64,000 nt of DNA from Buttiauxella izardii (GTDB lineage Bacteria > Pseudomonadota > Gammaproteobacteria > Enterobacterales > Enterobacteriaceae), in the NCBI RefSeq assembly GCF_003601925.1, contig NZ_QZWH01000006.1:389908-453907 (forward strand), read 5' to 3'. Every line of letters starts with the position of its first letter. Position 1 is the first letter of the stretch. Below, piece after piece: positions 17,341 through 27,407 of this stretch. The translations under genes and the position numbers were made by a program. The notes under the pieces are model-generated. The model worked only from the letters and a program-made list of their open reading frames with translations, was not told the DNA's origin and made no database searches.

Positions 17341-18933
17341 TTACGCCTGAGCTGTTTGCATCAGATGCGCCATTTCATCTTTCACCGACTGGACCTGCGG
17401 CCCAATCACCACTTGCAGATTATGCTGGTTAAGTTGCACCACACCAATTGCGCGCAGATTTTTCAGTGCGGCACTGTCTACCAGAGCCATATTTTTCACT
17501 GACATACGCAGACGCGTGATGCAGTTATCGAGAGAAACGATATTCTCGGCACCGCCCAGGGCTGCGAGCATGGCGGGAACATTGTAACCCGATTTACCCA
17601 CCTGGCCGGCAATCGCTTTCTCAACGCTGGTGGTGTTATCGATATCACGACCTGGCGTTTTGATGTTGAAGCGGGTAATGGCGAAGCGGAAAATTGCGTA
17701 GTACGCCGCAAACCAGATAGCTGCAACCACTGGCACCATATACCATTTTGTTGCCAGACCGTGCAGGATACCAAACACCACGAAGTCGATAACGTTGCCA
17801 TCGGTATTGCCGATTGTCACGCCCAGAACAGCCATGATGGTAAAGCCAAGGCCGGTCAACAACGCGTGGATAACATACAGAACCGGAGCCACGAACAGGA
17901 ACAGGAACTCAAGCGGTTCAGTGGTGCCGCCAATAACACACGCGATCACACCAGAAATCAGCAGGCCTTTAATTTTATGACGGTTTTCTGGGCGAGCACA
18001 GTGGTACATCGCCAGTGCCGCACCCGGTAAACCACCAAGGAACGCAGGCATTTTACCCTGAGACAGGAAGCGCGTCGCACTTTCAGAGAAACCATGCACG
18101 CTTGGGCAGCTTAATTGCGCCTGGAAGATAGTCAGTGCGCCGCTGACGCTATGACCACACACATCCATTGTGCCGCCTGCATCGGTAAAGCGAATCAGCG
18201 CAACGAGAATGTGGTGCAAACCGAACGGCAGCAATAAACGCTCGCCGGTACCGAAGATCATCGGGCCGAACATCCCGGCGCTGTTGATCATGTTACCCAG
18301 TGCGTTGATCCCTGCGGCGAATACCGGCCAGATTAATGGAATAACCAGACCGACCAGACCCATCACCACTGTGGTGATAATTGGTACAAAGCGGGTGCCG
18401 CCAAAGAACGCCAGCGCATCTGGCAGACGAACATTGTGGAAACGTTCGTGAAGCAGGAAAACGATAATCCCGACAATCACCGCGCCCAAAATACCGGTAT
18501 CAATAGATTGAATACCCAGAATATTTTGAATGTTGTTGGCTTTCAGAATTGCTGCATCAGTGGTCGGCAGAATGCCTTTTGCGGTTAACCAGAAGTTCAC
18601 CGCCAGGTTCATTACCGCGTAACCGACAAAACCGGCAAACGCGGCAACGCCTTTGTTCTCACGCGCCAGTCCCAGCGGGATGGCGATACAGAACATGATA
18701 GGCAGGAAGCTAAATGCAAATGAACCGACTTTACCCATCCAGATGAAGATCAGTTGTAAAACGGGATTACCTAAAGCCGGAAGTAACGTAACAACATCGT
18801 GGCTGCTCAGCGAGCTGCCGATACCGAGCATGATGCCGCAGAACGACAGCAGTGCCACAGGCAACATAAAGGTTTTGCCAAGGTTTTGAAAAAACTCCCA
18901 AAGCGTAATTTTTTGTGGTGTATTAGCCGCCAT
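17341..18933 (-). CDS. malX: MalX, PTS EIICB permease of the glucose/maltose family
   Basis: Membrane PTS transporter with a EIIC domain (residues about 1-400, ten helices, LLLPFGLHHILVALIRF and GTTEPLEF motifs) joined to a C-terminal EIIB domain (about 445-525) whose phosphorylated cysteine lies in SLDNCITRLRM. MalX can carry glucose and maltose by facilitated diffusion; its physiological substrate is unclear. The 530 residues equal the E. coli protein. It leads malX-malY, divergent from the repressor gene malI. AAAGGAG precedes the start. Confidence 0.95.
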   Translation of the reverse strand: MAANTPQKITLWEFFQNLGKTFMLPVALLSFCGIMLGIGSSLSSHDVVTLLPALGNPVLQLIFIWMGKVGSFAFSFLPIMFCIAIPLGLARENKGVAAFAGFVGYAVMNLAVNFWLTAKGILPTTDAAILKANNIQNILGIQSIDTGILGAVIVGIIVFLLHERFHNVRLPDALAFFGGTRFVPIITTVVMGLVGLVIPLIWPVFAAGINALGNMINSAGMFGPMIFGTGERLLLPFGLHHILVALIRFTDAGGTMDVCGHSVSGALTIFQAQLSCPSVHGFSESATRFLSQGKMPAFLGGLPGAALAMYHCARPENRHKIKGLLISGVIACVIGGTTEPLEFLFLFVAPVLYVIHALLTGLGFTIMAVLGVTIGNTDGNVIDFVVFGILHGLATKWYMVPVVAAIWFAAYYAIFRFAITRFNIKTPGRDIDNTTSVEKAIAGQVGKSGYNVPAMLAALGGAENIVSLDNCITRLRMSVKNMALVDSAALKNLRAIGVVQLNQHNLQVVIGPQVQSVKDEMAHLMQTAQA

Positions 18934-18988
18934 AACGACTCCTTTAACCCTGGTTAATAAATGAGTAGTGTTACAAATCGAAGCGGAT

Positions 18989-19004
18989 GATAAAACGTTT
19001 TACC
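18989..19004. promoter_or_regulatory. MalI operator on the malX side
   Basis: GATAAAACGTTTTACC is a near-perfect dyad centred on ACGT. It is 56 bp upstream of the malX start. A second copy stands by malI, as expected for MalI control of both divergent promoters. Confidence 0.8.
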
Positions 19005-19013
19005 AACCTTTAT

Positions 19014-19029
19014 TGCGCTATAGCTCACA
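19014..19029. promoter_or_regulatory. Weak CRP-like site between malX and malI
   Basis: TGCGC-N6-TCACA matches one CRP half-site perfectly and the other in three of five positions. CRP activates both promoters in E. coli. The position between the two MalI operators fits, but the motif alone is weak. Confidence 0.35.
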
Positions 19030-19067
19030 GATCCAAAGCTCGGTACAGTGCTTAATATATTCATAAG

Positions 19068-19083
19068 GGTTAAACGTTTTACC
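19068..19083. promoter_or_regulatory. MalI operator on the malI side
   Basis: GGTTAAACGTTTTACC shares the AAACGTTTTACC core with the copy at 18989 and ends 34 bp before the malI start, consistent with autorepression. Confidence 0.8.
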
Positions 19084-19117
19084 TACTAATTTGCCTCATG
19101 GAGGATTCGTCTGTCTT

Positions 19118-20152
19118 ATGACGACTCAGGAAAAGAAAATAACCATTCACGAAGTTGCTGAGGCCGCAGGGGTTTCTGTTACGACAGTTTCTCTGGTACT
19201 TAGCGGTAAAGGTCGCATCTCTCCGGCGACCGGATTACGCGTGAATGAAGCCATCGAAAAGTTAGGTTTCGTGCGTAATCGGCAGGCGGTTTCCCTGCGT
19301 GGTGGGCAAAGCGGCGTTATCGGCTTGATCGTGCGCGATCTGTGCAATCCTTTTTATGCGGAGCTGACGGCGGGCCTGACGGACGAGCTGGAAAAGCAGG
19401 GCAAATTATTGTTCCTGACCCAAAGCGGCGCGCAAGGGCAACATATGCAGCGCTGCTTTGACATGCTGGTGGCGCAAGGCGTGGATGGGATTATCGTTGC
19501 GGGTGCGGCAGGACAGGGCGCGGATATGCGCGCCATTGCTGAACAAAAAAATCTGCCGCTGGTGTTCGCTTCCCGCGCCAGTTATCTCGACGAGGCCGAT
19601 ATCATCCGCCCCGACAACATGCAGGCCGCACAGCTTGTGACCGAGCACTTAATCAAACGAGGGCATCAGCGCATTGCGTGGCTGGGCGGCGACGGCTCGT
19701 CATTAACCCGCGCCGAACGCGTCGGTGGCTACTGTGCCACGCTGTTGCAATACGGTTTGCCGTTCCACAGCGAATGGATTATTGAATGCGAGCCGAGCCA
19801 GAAAAAGGCCGCAGATGCGATCACTACGTTGCTACAACATAACCCGACGATCACCGCCGTGCTTTGCCACAACAGCACCGTGGCGATGGGGGCCTGGTTC
19901 GGATTACTGCGAGCGGGGCGGCAAAGTGGGGAAGGCAGCATCGACAGCTATTACGACCGCCACGTCGCGCTGGCCGCTTTCGCGGAAGTAATGGACGACG
20001 AACTGGATGATTTGCCGCTTACCTGGGTTTCGACGCCCGCCCGTGAAATCGGGCGCAGTGCGGGGCAGCGAATAATCAAGCGAGTGCAAAACGATAACGA
20101 AGAAGCGCGTAGCCAGATTATGCCCGCTCGGCTGGTGGTTCGGGCGAATTAA
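19118..20152 (+). CDS. malI: MalI, LacI-family repressor of malXY
   Basis: DNA-binding repressor of 344 residues. The N-terminal LacI helix-turn-helix and hinge are clear (KKITIHEVAEAAGVSVTTVSLVLSGKGRIS, about residues 6-35, key VSVTTVSLVLSG), followed by a periplasmic-binding-like effector domain starting at GVIGLIVRDLCNPF. ATG at 19118 matches the E. coli start; GGAGG lies 13 nt upstream, somewhat far. The TTG at 19091 would add nine unrelated residues. It is divergent from malX with two operators between them. The inducer is unknown. Confidence 0.95.
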   Translation: MTTQEKKITIHEVAEAAGVSVTTVSLVLSGKGRISPATGLRVNEAIEKLGFVRNRQAVSLRGGQSGVIGLIVRDLCNPFYAELTAGLTDELEKQGKLLFLTQSGAQGQHMQRCFDMLVAQGVDGIIVAGAAGQGADMRAIAEQKNLPLVFASRASYLDEADIIRPDNMQAAQLVTEHLIKRGHQRIAWLGGDGSSLTRAERVGGYCATLLQYGLPFHSEWIIECEPSQKKAADAITTLLQHNPTITAVLCHNSTVAMGAWFGLLRAGRQSGEGSIDSYYDRHVALAAFAEVMDDELDDLPLTWVSTPAREIGRSAGQRIIKRVQNDNEEARSQIMPARLVVRAN

Positions 20153-20156
20153 AAAA

Positions 20157-20174
20157 GCCTCCCGTGTGGGAGGC
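20157..20174. terminator. Bidirectional terminator between malI and ydgA
   Basis: Arms GCCTCCC and GGGAGGC around GTGT. The A-run before the stem gives a TTTTTT tract for the minus strand (ydgA), and TTCTTC follows on the plus strand (malI). It lies between the two convergent genes. Confidence 0.8.
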
Positions 20175-20197
20175 TTCTTCAACAATCAACGATCAAT

Positions 20198-21757
20198 TTA
20201 CTGCTGAGGAACAGCCGGAACAGCCGGAACAGCTGGCTCAGCCGGTGCTTCCAGTTCAGGCGCTGGAGCTTCTTCCTGTGCATCCGGTGCCGCCATACCA
20301 AACATGCCTAACAGCTGGCCGATAGGCATTTTCTGGCCGTTTAGCGTCACCTGGCCGTTGGAGTATTGCAGGCTGGAAACCACTTTGTTGTCTTCCATGG
20401 TGGTCACGCGGAACATTTGCCCCATCGCCGCCAGGCCTTTGATTTGCTGGTCAGCCAGTTTTGCCGCTTCTGCTGGCTGGTAGCCTTCGAGCTGTGCAAC
20501 TTGAGTCATCAATTCAGTCGCCATATCCACTGGAATCACCAGTTTGCTATCCAGCGATTTCACCACGCGATCAAGTTGTTCTTCAGGCGTGGCTGGTTCG
20601 CCAGTCGCTTGCGCCGGATCTTTCAGGAACAGCGACAGGTTAAAGGTGCTTTCGCCTTTGGCGTTTTTCCAGCTCAACGGCGCAACGGTAATGACCGGGT
20701 CACCTTTCAACAGAATCGGCAGGTTGGCGGCAAACAGCTCAATAATGCGCTGCTGATAGGCTTCCGGGTTTTGTGCCAGAGCAGGATCAGCCAGCAGTTT
20801 TTGCGATTCAACGTTATATTTCTGGCTGAATTCGTGCACCGCTGCGCCGTCAAGATTACCGACTTTGAGCGTCAATTTTCCGCTGCCGATATCTTTGTTC
20901 TGCACTTTCAGGGAGTTCAGCGTGTAATCGATTTGGCCAGAAAGATGTTTTTTATCTTCCTGCACCTCAGATTTCGCATTGATATTTAAGCCTTCCAGCA
21001 CCGCCATTTCTTTGCCTTCAACAGAAATAGCTAACTTCTCAATAGACGCTTTTTGGTTACCGATGCGCTCGATAAATTCGCTGCGCGCGCTGTCGCCTTC
21101 GGTTTTGATACCGTTGAAGGTCATCTGCACATGCTGGCCGTATTCGTTAACGGTATTCACCAGCCCGCTTTGCGCTTCACCGCTGACGGAAATTTTGTCA
21201 CCCTGGCCATCAACATCGGCCTTGAACTGACCGCCGCTGAACGCCACTTTCTCTTCGCCTTTTTCGTAATTCAATGGCAGCAGGCCAATGTCGGACGAGG
21301 TGTCGCCGTTGTAGCCAATACGCGTTTGAGCATCAATAAAGGACTGGCCTTTTGCAATATCAAACAAAGGTTTAGTGGTTGGGTTATTCACAAGCGTAGT
21401 GTGAACCGATGCCATGGAAGGAATCAGATTGAATTTTTTAAGCTGAGCGAACGGGAACGGGCCGTGATCGATGGTTTCATTGAATACGATGCTTTGATCA
21501 GGCTTCAGAATCGCGCTCGTTTTCCCTGCGGTGGGTTTTACAATCAACTGCATCGAACTGTGGAACAGGCCGCGATGATAATCCTGGTAGCTCAGCGTTA
21601 AGCCAGCTTCCGGAGAGGCTTTGTTCAATTCGGCGTTAGCATTACTCACCATTTCAGCCATGCGCCCTTCGAGCTGCTTTCCGGTATACCAGGCTGTGCC
21701 TGTCCACACCACGCCCAGAGCCACAATAACACCTACAGCAACCAGTGATTTTTTCAT
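20198..21757 (-). CDS. ydgA: YdgA, DUF945 envelope protein
   Basis: DUF945 family protein of unknown function with an N-terminal signal-anchor (MKKSLVAVGVIVALGVVW, residues 1-18); most of the protein is expected in the periplasm. Residues 25-480 align throughout with E. coli YdgA. The C-terminus is a Pro/Ala/Glu-rich tail ending PAVPAVPAVPQQ; an extra EEAPAPELEAPAEP stretch makes the protein (519 aa) longer than the E. coli one. ATG at 21757 fits the homologue; ATG at 21772 has the better AGGTG site and would add five residues. It follows manA in the same direction. Confidence 0.9.
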   Translation of the reverse strand: MKKSLVAVGVIVALGVVWTGTAWYTGKQLEGRMAEMVSNANAELNKASPEAGLTLSYQDYHRGLFHSSMQLIVKPTAGKTSAILKPDQSIVFNETIDHGPFPFAQLKKFNLIPSMASVHTTLVNNPTTKPLFDIAKGQSFIDAQTRIGYNGDTSSDIGLLPLNYEKGEEKVAFSGGQFKADVDGQGDKISVSGEAQSGLVNTVNEYGQHVQMTFNGIKTEGDSARSEFIERIGNQKASIEKLAISVEGKEMAVLEGLNINAKSEVQEDKKHLSGQIDYTLNSLKVQNKDIGSGKLTLKVGNLDGAAVHEFSQKYNVESQKLLADPALAQNPEAYQQRIIELFAANLPILLKGDPVITVAPLSWKNAKGESTFNLSLFLKDPAQATGEPATPEEQLDRVVKSLDSKLVIPVDMATELMTQVAQLEGYQPAEAAKLADQQIKGLAAMGQMFRVTTMEDNKVVSSLQYSNGQVTLNGQKMPIGQLLGMFGMAAPDAQEEAPAPELEAPAEPAVPAVPAVPQQ

Positions 21758-21805
21758 TCTGTGATAGTCCATATTAAGTGCACCTGCCGCTCCGGCAGAT
21801 GATTG

Positions 21806-21828
21806 AAACGCCTCATATAGAGGCGTTT
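21806..21828 (-). terminator. Hairpin between manA and ydgA
   Basis: Nine-base arms AAACGCCTC and GAGGCGTTT around ATATA. The minus-strand face is followed by only a short U stretch (the TTT lies within the arm), so termination after manA may be partial. A second smaller palindrome (CTGCCG-CTC-CGGCAG) at 21784-21798 sits closer to ydgA. Confidence 0.45.
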
Positions 21829-21888
21829 ACGAAACTAATCTTAAAGCTTAGCAATCTTGCTTAAAAAGATCAGTAAGTTGCTTAAAAC

Positions 21889-23061
21889 TCAGATTTTGGT
21901 GTAAACCCGCGCGACGCGTCCGACACCACTGATGGCAACCGGTGATTCTTGTGCAGAAATAAACGCTGACTCGCCAGGTTTAAGTACCAGTTGCTGACCC
22001 TCTTTACTCAACACCGCTTCGCCTTCAGTGCAGAACACAATGGCGGCACTTGGCTGCGCAAGGCTTGCTTGCTGCGTGCTGAGGTCATGTAAAGAGAAAG
22101 CAAAGTCATCAACCGGAATAGGGAAGTCCAGTTCAGTTGCGTGTTTTTCAGGTTGAGTCAGCAATTCTGCCGCTGGTTTTGGCTCAAACTTCACATTGGC
22201 GACCAGCTCGGGAATGTCGATATATTTTGGCGTCAAGCCCGCACGAAGTACGTTATCGGAGTTCGCCATCACTTCAAGGGCGACGCCTTTCAAATACGCG
22301 TGTGGCGTTTCAGCGAACAGGAACATCGCTTCACCGGGTTCTAATTTCACCACATTTAACAGCAGCGGAGAGAACAAACCGCTGTCGTCCGGGTAGAACT
22401 CAGAAATCACACGAATGGTTTCCCACGGCTCGCCTTGCTGGTTGTTCAGCGCCGCTTTCAACACGCTCAGCGCAAGGGATTTCTCTTCACCTTTCATATT
22501 TAGCAGGCTGGCGAAAAGCTGCGACAAACGTTCAGCATTTGGTTCCTGCAAGAAATGGGCGATGGCCGGATGCGCGCCCGAAACCGGCTGCAACAGCGAA
22601 ACAATATCGGAGAACTCGCGGAACGCGTTCATGGCAAGGAAAGGCGTTAATGCAAACACCAATTCTGGCTTGTGATTAGGATCTTTGTAGTTACGCTCGG
22701 CGGCATCTAAAGGAATACCCGCCGCATTCTCTTTAGCAAAACCTAATTCAGACGCTTTTTTGTTCGGGTGCACCTGAATAGAAAGAGGTTGATCGGCGCA
22801 CAGCACTTTGAAGAGAAATGGTAACTCACCAAAACGCTCTGCAACGGCCTTGCCTAAGAGAGTAGACTTGTCAGCATCAATCACATCGCGCAGTGAACGA
22901 GTCTGGCCATTATCAAGAATTTTTGAGCTACTTTTAGGGTGTGCGCCCATCCAAAGTTCTGCCATAGGCTGATTTTCTGGATTGGCTACGCCATAAAGTT
23001 CGGTTAACGCAGTTTTACTTCCCCAGGCATAGTTTTGCACTGAGTTAATGAGTTTTTGCAT
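21889..23061 (-). CDS. manA: Mannose-6-phosphate isomerase
   Basis: Zinc-dependent type I phosphomannose isomerase that interconverts fructose 6-phosphate and mannose 6-phosphate, linking mannose use and GDP-mannose supply to glycolysis. The 390-residue cupin protein carries the zinc ligands in IQVHPNK (Q and H), KPELVFAL (E) and AETPHAYL (H). ATG at 23061, with AGGG 7 nt upstream, matches the E. coli start MQKLINSVQNYAWG; a codon at 23088 would add nine residues. It is divergent from fumA across about 195 bp. Confidence 0.97.
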   Translation of the reverse strand: MQKLINSVQNYAWGSKTALTELYGVANPENQPMAELWMGAHPKSSSKILDNGQTRSLRDVIDADKSTLLGKAVAERFGELPFLFKVLCADQPLSIQVHPNKKASELGFAKENAAGIPLDAAERNYKDPNHKPELVFALTPFLAMNAFREFSDIVSLLQPVSGAHPAIAHFLQEPNAERLSQLFASLLNMKGEEKSLALSVLKAALNNQQGEPWETIRVISEFYPDDSGLFSPLLLNVVKLEPGEAMFLFAETPHAYLKGVALEVMANSDNVLRAGLTPKYIDIPELVANVKFEPKPAAELLTQPEKHATELDFPIPVDDFAFSLHDLSTQQASLAQPSAAIVFCTEGEAVLSKEGQQLVLKPGESAFISAQESPVAISGVGRVARVYTKI

Positions 23062-23256
23062 TGTTAAGCCCTGTTGGAATCTAGACAAAGTTGCTGCTAT
23101 TAAACCAATTATCCGTTGTGAAGTAACCAGGGGATTAAAAAGTCGGTGTAGTCTCAGTTTTTGTTAAAAAATTGTGTAGGATATTTCGACCTGGATTGTG
23201 AACGTAGCGCCACGTTTTCGCAGAAAGATAAAAATTAATATGTAAGTGAGAGAACA

Positions 23257-24903
23257 ATGTCTAACAAAGCCTTTCATTATCAAGAACCGTTCCCGTTAAA
23301 AAAAGACGAAACAGAATACTACCTGCTCAGCAGTGATTATGTTTCGGTGTCAGAGTTCGAAGGGGAGGAAGTCCTGAAAGTCGACCCCAAAGCCCTCACG
23401 TTACTCACCCAACACGCCTTCCACGATGCCTCTTTTATGTTGCGCCCGGCGCACCAACAGCAAGTCGCCGATATCCTCAACGACCCGGAAGCCAGTGAAA
23501 ACGACAAATACGTCGCGCTGCAATTCCTGCGTAACTCTGAAATCGCCGCCAAAGGTATTTTGCCAACCTGCCAGGACACCGGCACGGCAATCATCATGGG
23601 CAAAAAAGGCCAGCGTGTATGGACCGGGGGTGGCGATGAAGAAGCGCTGTCTCGCGGCGTCTACAACACCTTTATTGAAGACAACCTGCGCTATTCGCAA
23701 AACGCGGCGCTGGATATGTATAAAGAGGTGAATACCGGCACCAACCTGCCAGCGCAAATCGATCTCTACAGCGTTGATGGCGCGGAATACAAATTCCTCT
23801 GTATTGCCAAAGGCGGCGGTTCAGCGAACAAAACTTATCTGTATCAGGAAACTAAAGCGCTGCTGAGTCCAGGCCGCCTGAAAGAGTACCTGGTCGAGAA
23901 AATGCGCAGCCTCGGCACGGCGGCTTGCCCGCCTTACCACGTTGCGTTTGTGATTGGTGGAACCTCTGCCGAAGCGACGCTCAAAACCGTGAAACTTGCG
24001 TCAACTAAATATTATGACGGCTTGCCAACGGAAGGTAACGAGCATGGCCAGGCGTTCCGCGATGTTCAGCTTGAAGAAGAGTTGCTGAAAGAAGCGCAAA
24101 ACCTCGGTTTAGGCGCGCAGTTTGGCGGAAAATATTTTGCTCACGATATTCGAGTCGTGCGCCTGCCACGCCACGGAGCATCTTGCCCGATCGGCATGGG
24201 CGTTTCTTGCTCTGCGGATCGCAACATAAAAGCGAAGATCAACCGCGACGGTATCTGGATTGAGAAACTGGAGCACAACCCTGGCAAGTTTATTCCGCAA
24301 GAGTTGCGCCAGGCGGGTGAAGGCGAGGCGATCAAAGTCGATCTGAATCGCCCAATGAGCGAAATCCTCAAGCAGTTGTCGCAATACCCCGTTTCCACTC
24401 GTCTGTCGTTAAGCGGGACAATTATTGTGGCGCGTGACATCGCCCACGCTAAACTCAAAGAACGTATCGACAACGGCGAAGGTTTGCCGCAGTACATCAA
24501 AGATCATCCGGTGTATTACGCAGGCCCGGCTAAAACGCCAGAAGGTTATGCGTCCGGTTCGCTTGGGCCGACAACGGCAGGGCGTATGGATTCATACGTT
24601 GATTTGCTGCAAGCCAACGGCGGCAGCATGGTGATGTTGGCAAAAGGCAACCGCAGCCAGCAAGTGACCGACGCCTGCCACAAACACGGCGGATTCTATC
24701 TGGGCAGCATCGGCGGCCCGGCGGCGGTACTGGCGCAACAAAGCATCAAGAGCCTGGATTGTGTTGAATATGCAGAACTGGGAATGGAAGCCATCTGGAA
24801 AATCGAGGTGGAAGACTTCCCGGCCTTTATTCTGGTCGATGACAAGGGCAATGACTTCTTCCAGAAAATACACGCCTCACAATGCACACGATGCGTGAAA
24901 TAG
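23257..24903 (+). CDS. fumA: Class I fumarase A, [4Fe-4S]
   Basis: Oxygen-sensitive fumarate hydratase of the TCA cycle. The 548-residue product is nearly identical in length and sequence to E. coli FumA, with cluster cysteines at C105 (LPTCQDTG), ACPPYH near 224 and GVSCSADR near 318, and the C-terminal QCTRCVK. A weak GAGA element lies upstream of the ATG. A strong intrinsic terminator follows 12 bp after the stop codon, before fumC. Confidence 0.97.
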   Translation: MSNKAFHYQEPFPLKKDETEYYLLSSDYVSVSEFEGEEVLKVDPKALTLLTQHAFHDASFMLRPAHQQQVADILNDPEASENDKYVALQFLRNSEIAAKGILPTCQDTGTAIIMGKKGQRVWTGGGDEEALSRGVYNTFIEDNLRYSQNAALDMYKEVNTGTNLPAQIDLYSVDGAEYKFLCIAKGGGSANKTYLYQETKALLSPGRLKEYLVEKMRSLGTAACPPYHVAFVIGGTSAEATLKTVKLASTKYYDGLPTEGNEHGQAFRDVQLEEELLKEAQNLGLGAQFGGKYFAHDIRVVRLPRHGASCPIGMGVSCSADRNIKAKINRDGIWIEKLEHNPGKFIPQELRQAGEGEAIKVDLNRPMSEILKQLSQYPVSTRLSLSGTIIVARDIAHAKLKERIDNGEGLPQYIKDHPVYYAGPAKTPEGYASGSLGPTTAGRMDSYVDLLQANGGSMVMLAKGNRSQQVTDACHKHGGFYLGSIGGPAAVLAQQSIKSLDCVEYAELGMEAIWKIEVEDFPAFILVDDKGNDFFQKIHASQCTRCVK

Positions 24904-24915
24904 AAATCTCAGACA

Positions 24916-24941
24916 AACCGCCCAAATGGGCGGTTTTTTTT
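24916..24941 (+). terminator. Intrinsic terminator between fumA and fumC
   Basis: Perfect arms AACCGCCC and GGGCGGTT around AAAT, then a run of T to 24941. It ends only 23 bases before the fumC start codon, so fumC depends on read-through or on a promoter inside fumA. Confidence 0.9.
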
Positions 24942-24964
24942 GCTCAAAATCTAAGGAGTATGAA

Positions 24965-26362
24965 ATGGCATCCGTTCGCAGTGAAAAAGACTCAATGGGC
25001 CCGATCGACGTTCCGGCAGACAAATTGTGGGGCGCGCAAACCCAGCGCTCACTTGAGCATTTCCGCATTTCCACTGAAGAAATGCCCACCGCGCTGATCC
25101 ACGCGCTGGCGCTGACCAAACGTGCCGCCGCTAAAGTGAATATGGATTTAGGCTTGCTGGTTTCCGAGCGCGGTAACGCCATTATCGAAGCCGCCGATGA
25201 AGTGCTGGCGGGCAAACATCCCGATGAATTTCCGTTAGCCATCTGGCAAACCGGCTCCGGCACACAGAGCAATATGAACATGAATGAAGTGCTGGCGAAC
25301 CGGGCGAGTGAAATCCTCGGCGGGGTGCGCGGCATGGAACGCAAAGTTCACCCGAATGATGACGTGAATAAAAGCCAAAGCTCGAACGACGTCTTTCCAA
25401 CGGCGATGCACGTTGCGGCGGTGATTGCCGTACGCGAGCAACTGATCCCCGAATTAAATGTGCTGAAAGAAACGTTGCAGGGCAAAGCTGAAGCCTTTAA
25501 AGACATCGTAAAAATTGGCCGCACCCATTTGCAAGATGCCACGCCGTTAACGCTGGGCCAGGAGATTTCCGGCTGGGTGGCGATGCTTGAACATAATCTC
25601 AAACATATCGAAAACAGCCTGCCGCACGTGAGCGAACTGGCGTTAGGCGGAACAGCTGTCGGAACCGGGCTGAACACGCACCCGGAATATGCCGTGCGCG
25701 TGGCGAAAGAGCTGGCTGAAATCACTCAACAATCGTTCATTACCGCGCCGAATAAATTCGAAGCGCTGGCGACCTGTGACGCGCTGGTTCACGCGCATGG
25801 TGCGCTAAAAGGGTTGGCGGCATCGTTGATGAAAATTGCCAACGATGTGCGTTGGTTATCTTCCGGGCCGCGTTGCGGGATTGGCGAAATCGCCATCCCA
25901 GAGAACGAACCGGGTAGCTCCATCATGCCGGGCAAAGTAAACCCGACGCAGTGTGAAGCCATGACCATGCTGTGCTGCCAGGTGATGGGCAACGACGTGG
26001 CTGTGAATATGGGCGGTGCATCGGGCAACTTTGAGTTAAACGTCTACCGCCCGATGGTGATTCATAACTTCCTGCAATCGGTGCGTTTGCTGGCGGACGG
26101 CATGGAAAGCTTTAACGAACATTGTGCCGTGGGTATCGAACCCAATCGCGACCGCATCACGCAGTTGCTCAATGAATCGTTGATGTTGGTGACGGCGCTG
26201 AACACACATATCGGCTACGACAAAGCCGCAGAAATTGCCAAAAAAGCCCATAAAGAAGGGCTAACATTGAAGGCGTCGGCCCTTAAACTCGGGTATCTCA
26301 CCGAAGATGAGTTTGACGCCTGGGTGCGCCCGGAAGAGATGGTTGGCAGCATGAAATATTAA
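24965..26362 (+). CDS. fumC: Class II fumarase C, cluster-free
   Basis: Stable, iron-independent fumarate hydratase, used under oxidative stress or iron limitation in E. coli (SoxRS control). The 465-residue product has the fumarase/aspartase signature [13 protein letters not shown] and the substrate-site motifs [13 protein letters not shown] and [14 protein letters not shown] at 24965 has GGAG 6 nt upstream and gives the [15 protein letters not shown] start expected from homologues. The gap to fumA is only 61 bp and is filled by a terminator, leaving no room for a separate promoter region of the usual kind. Confidence 0.97.
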   Translation: MASVRSEKDSMGPIDVPADKLWGAQTQRSLEHFRISTEEMPTALIHALALTKRAAAKVNMDLGLLVSERGNAIIEAADEVLAGKHPDEFPLAIWQTGSGTQSNMNMNEVLANRASEILGGVRGMERKVHPNDDVNKSQSSNDVFPTAMHVAAVIAVREQLIPELNVLKETLQGKAEAFKDIVKIGRTHLQDATPLTLGQEISGWVAMLEHNLKHIENSLPHVSELALGGTAVGTGLNTHPEYAVRVAKELAEITQQSFITAPNKFEALATCDALVHAHGALKGLAASLMKIANDVRWLSSGPRCGIGEIAIPENEPGSSIMPGKVNPTQCEAMTMLCCQVMGNDVAVNMGGASGNFELNVYRPMVIHNFLQSVRLLADGMESFNEHCAVGIEPNRDRITQLLNESLMLVTALNTHIGYDKAAEIAKKAHKEGLTLKASALKLGYLTEDEFDAWVRPEEMVGSMKY

Positions 26363-26397
26363 GTCACTAAAGCGTCATCCGACAATTCGGTGTAAAT

Positions 26398-26425
26398 GGT
26401 GGATGACGCCTGTGGCTTATCCACC
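26398..26425. repeat. REP-like palindrome between fumC and tus
   Basis: Arms GGTGGATGACGC and GCTTATCCACC around CTGTG. It sits between two convergent genes. A partial second copy (GCGTCATCCGAC) is at 26372-26383. Confidence 0.75.
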
Positions 26426-26447
26426 TTACAAAATCTACTGACGACAG

Positions 26448-27374
26448 TTACTCGCAATACAAATGCAGGCGCGGGATCACCAACTGTAACGGCTGCGCAT
26501 CCGGTTTATAACGATGGCGAATATTATCCGCATCGTAATTTAATAATTCCCCTATCTCTGGCGGTGCCTCGCCGTTATCCCGATTACACAGCACGATTAA
26601 TGGTGACGGGCAGGCGTGCTGCACCTGCTTTTTACGATCCTGATACCAGGCTCGAGCCAGCGGCTGCACTTTGACAGGCCGCTTGATCTTCAGGCGCACG
26701 TTATCCGAAAGCCGGGTGATGGAATCCAGCTCGCGGGTGATTTGTTCCGCCCATTGTTCGCGGGTATACGGCGGCACAGCGCGATTAGCCAGCAGGCTTT
26801 TTTCAAGTATTTCGATGACTTCACGGCGGGTGTAATTCTTGATGATTTGCTTATTCGCCCAGCCAAAATTCAGCGTAGTGGGGTTTTCCAGCAACGTAAT
26901 CGTGCGATAGGCATTGAGCGTGATGAGGCCGGGCAGATGTCGGTGAACCCACTCAAAACGCTGCACGCTAGGTAAACCAGACTCCACGCTGATAATGTTT
27001 TCCAGCTCTTGTTTACGCTGGTTAATTTGCGCAATCAGCGCCTGAGTCTGGCCGCGTTGTGCTTCATCCACTTGATAGCAAAGGGCACCCGGCAGGCGTT
27101 TCGCGGCTTTGCTGCTGGTTTTCTCCGATTGCTGCTGAATAAACAGATGGGTGAAATGGGCAACGGTGGCCTGATGCGCCTCTTTACCGAGGAGCTGCTT
27201 CACTTCGATTTGAGTCACCGAATCATGCTCTTTACCTTTATCGACGGCAGGTAACTGAAAGACACGGCCAACCAATAAATGATAACTATCAAGCTGTTCC
27301 CGTAATTGATGCAGGTCGCGCTCAAGCTCGCGAAAACTGCTGGTTAAGCGCTCAATCAAATCATATTTCGCCAT
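26448..27374 (-). CDS. tus: Tus, replication terminus site-binding protein
   Basis: Monomeric DNA-binding protein that clamps Ter sites and stops the DnaB helicase from one side. The 308-residue product aligns along its whole length with E. coli Tus; conserved blocks include [41 protein letters not shown] and the C-terminal [13 protein letters not shown] at 27374 gives MAKYDL as in E. coli; an ATG at 27386 would lie inside the Ter site. The Ter site 11 bases upstream and a promoter that starts at it imply autorepression by Tus. Confidence 0.96.
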   Translation of the reverse strand: MAKYDLIERLTSSFRELERDLHQLREQLDSYHLLVGRVFQLPAVDKGKEHDSVTQIEVKQLLGKEAHQATVAHFTHLFIQQQSEKTSSKAAKRLPGALCYQVDEAQRGQTQALIAQINQRKQELENIISVESGLPSVQRFEWVHRHLPGLITLNAYRTITLLENPTTLNFGWANKQIIKNYTRREVIEILEKSLLANRAVPPYTREQWAEQITRELDSITRLSDNVRLKIKRPVKVQPLARAWYQDRKKQVQHACPSPLIVLCNRDNGEAPPEIGELLNYDADNIRHRYKPDAQPLQLVIPRLHLYCE

Positions 27375-27384
27375 TTTGCCATCC

Positions 27385-27401
27385 ATTAGTTACAACATAC
27401 T
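27385..27401 (-). promoter_or_regulatory. Ter site (TerB-like) in the tus leader
   Basis: The minus strand reads AGTATGTTGTAACTAAT, a match to the Ter consensus AGNATGTTGTAACTAA. By analogy with E. coli TerB, the non-permissive face points to higher coordinates, so forks moving leftward through the window stop here and forks moving rightward pass. Confidence 0.92.
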
Positions 27402-27407
27402 AAAGAA

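Noticed and set aside
20366..20989. 207-codon open frame on the plus strand opposite ydgA
   Set aside because: Phe/His/Arg-rich antisense shadow of a conserved gene.
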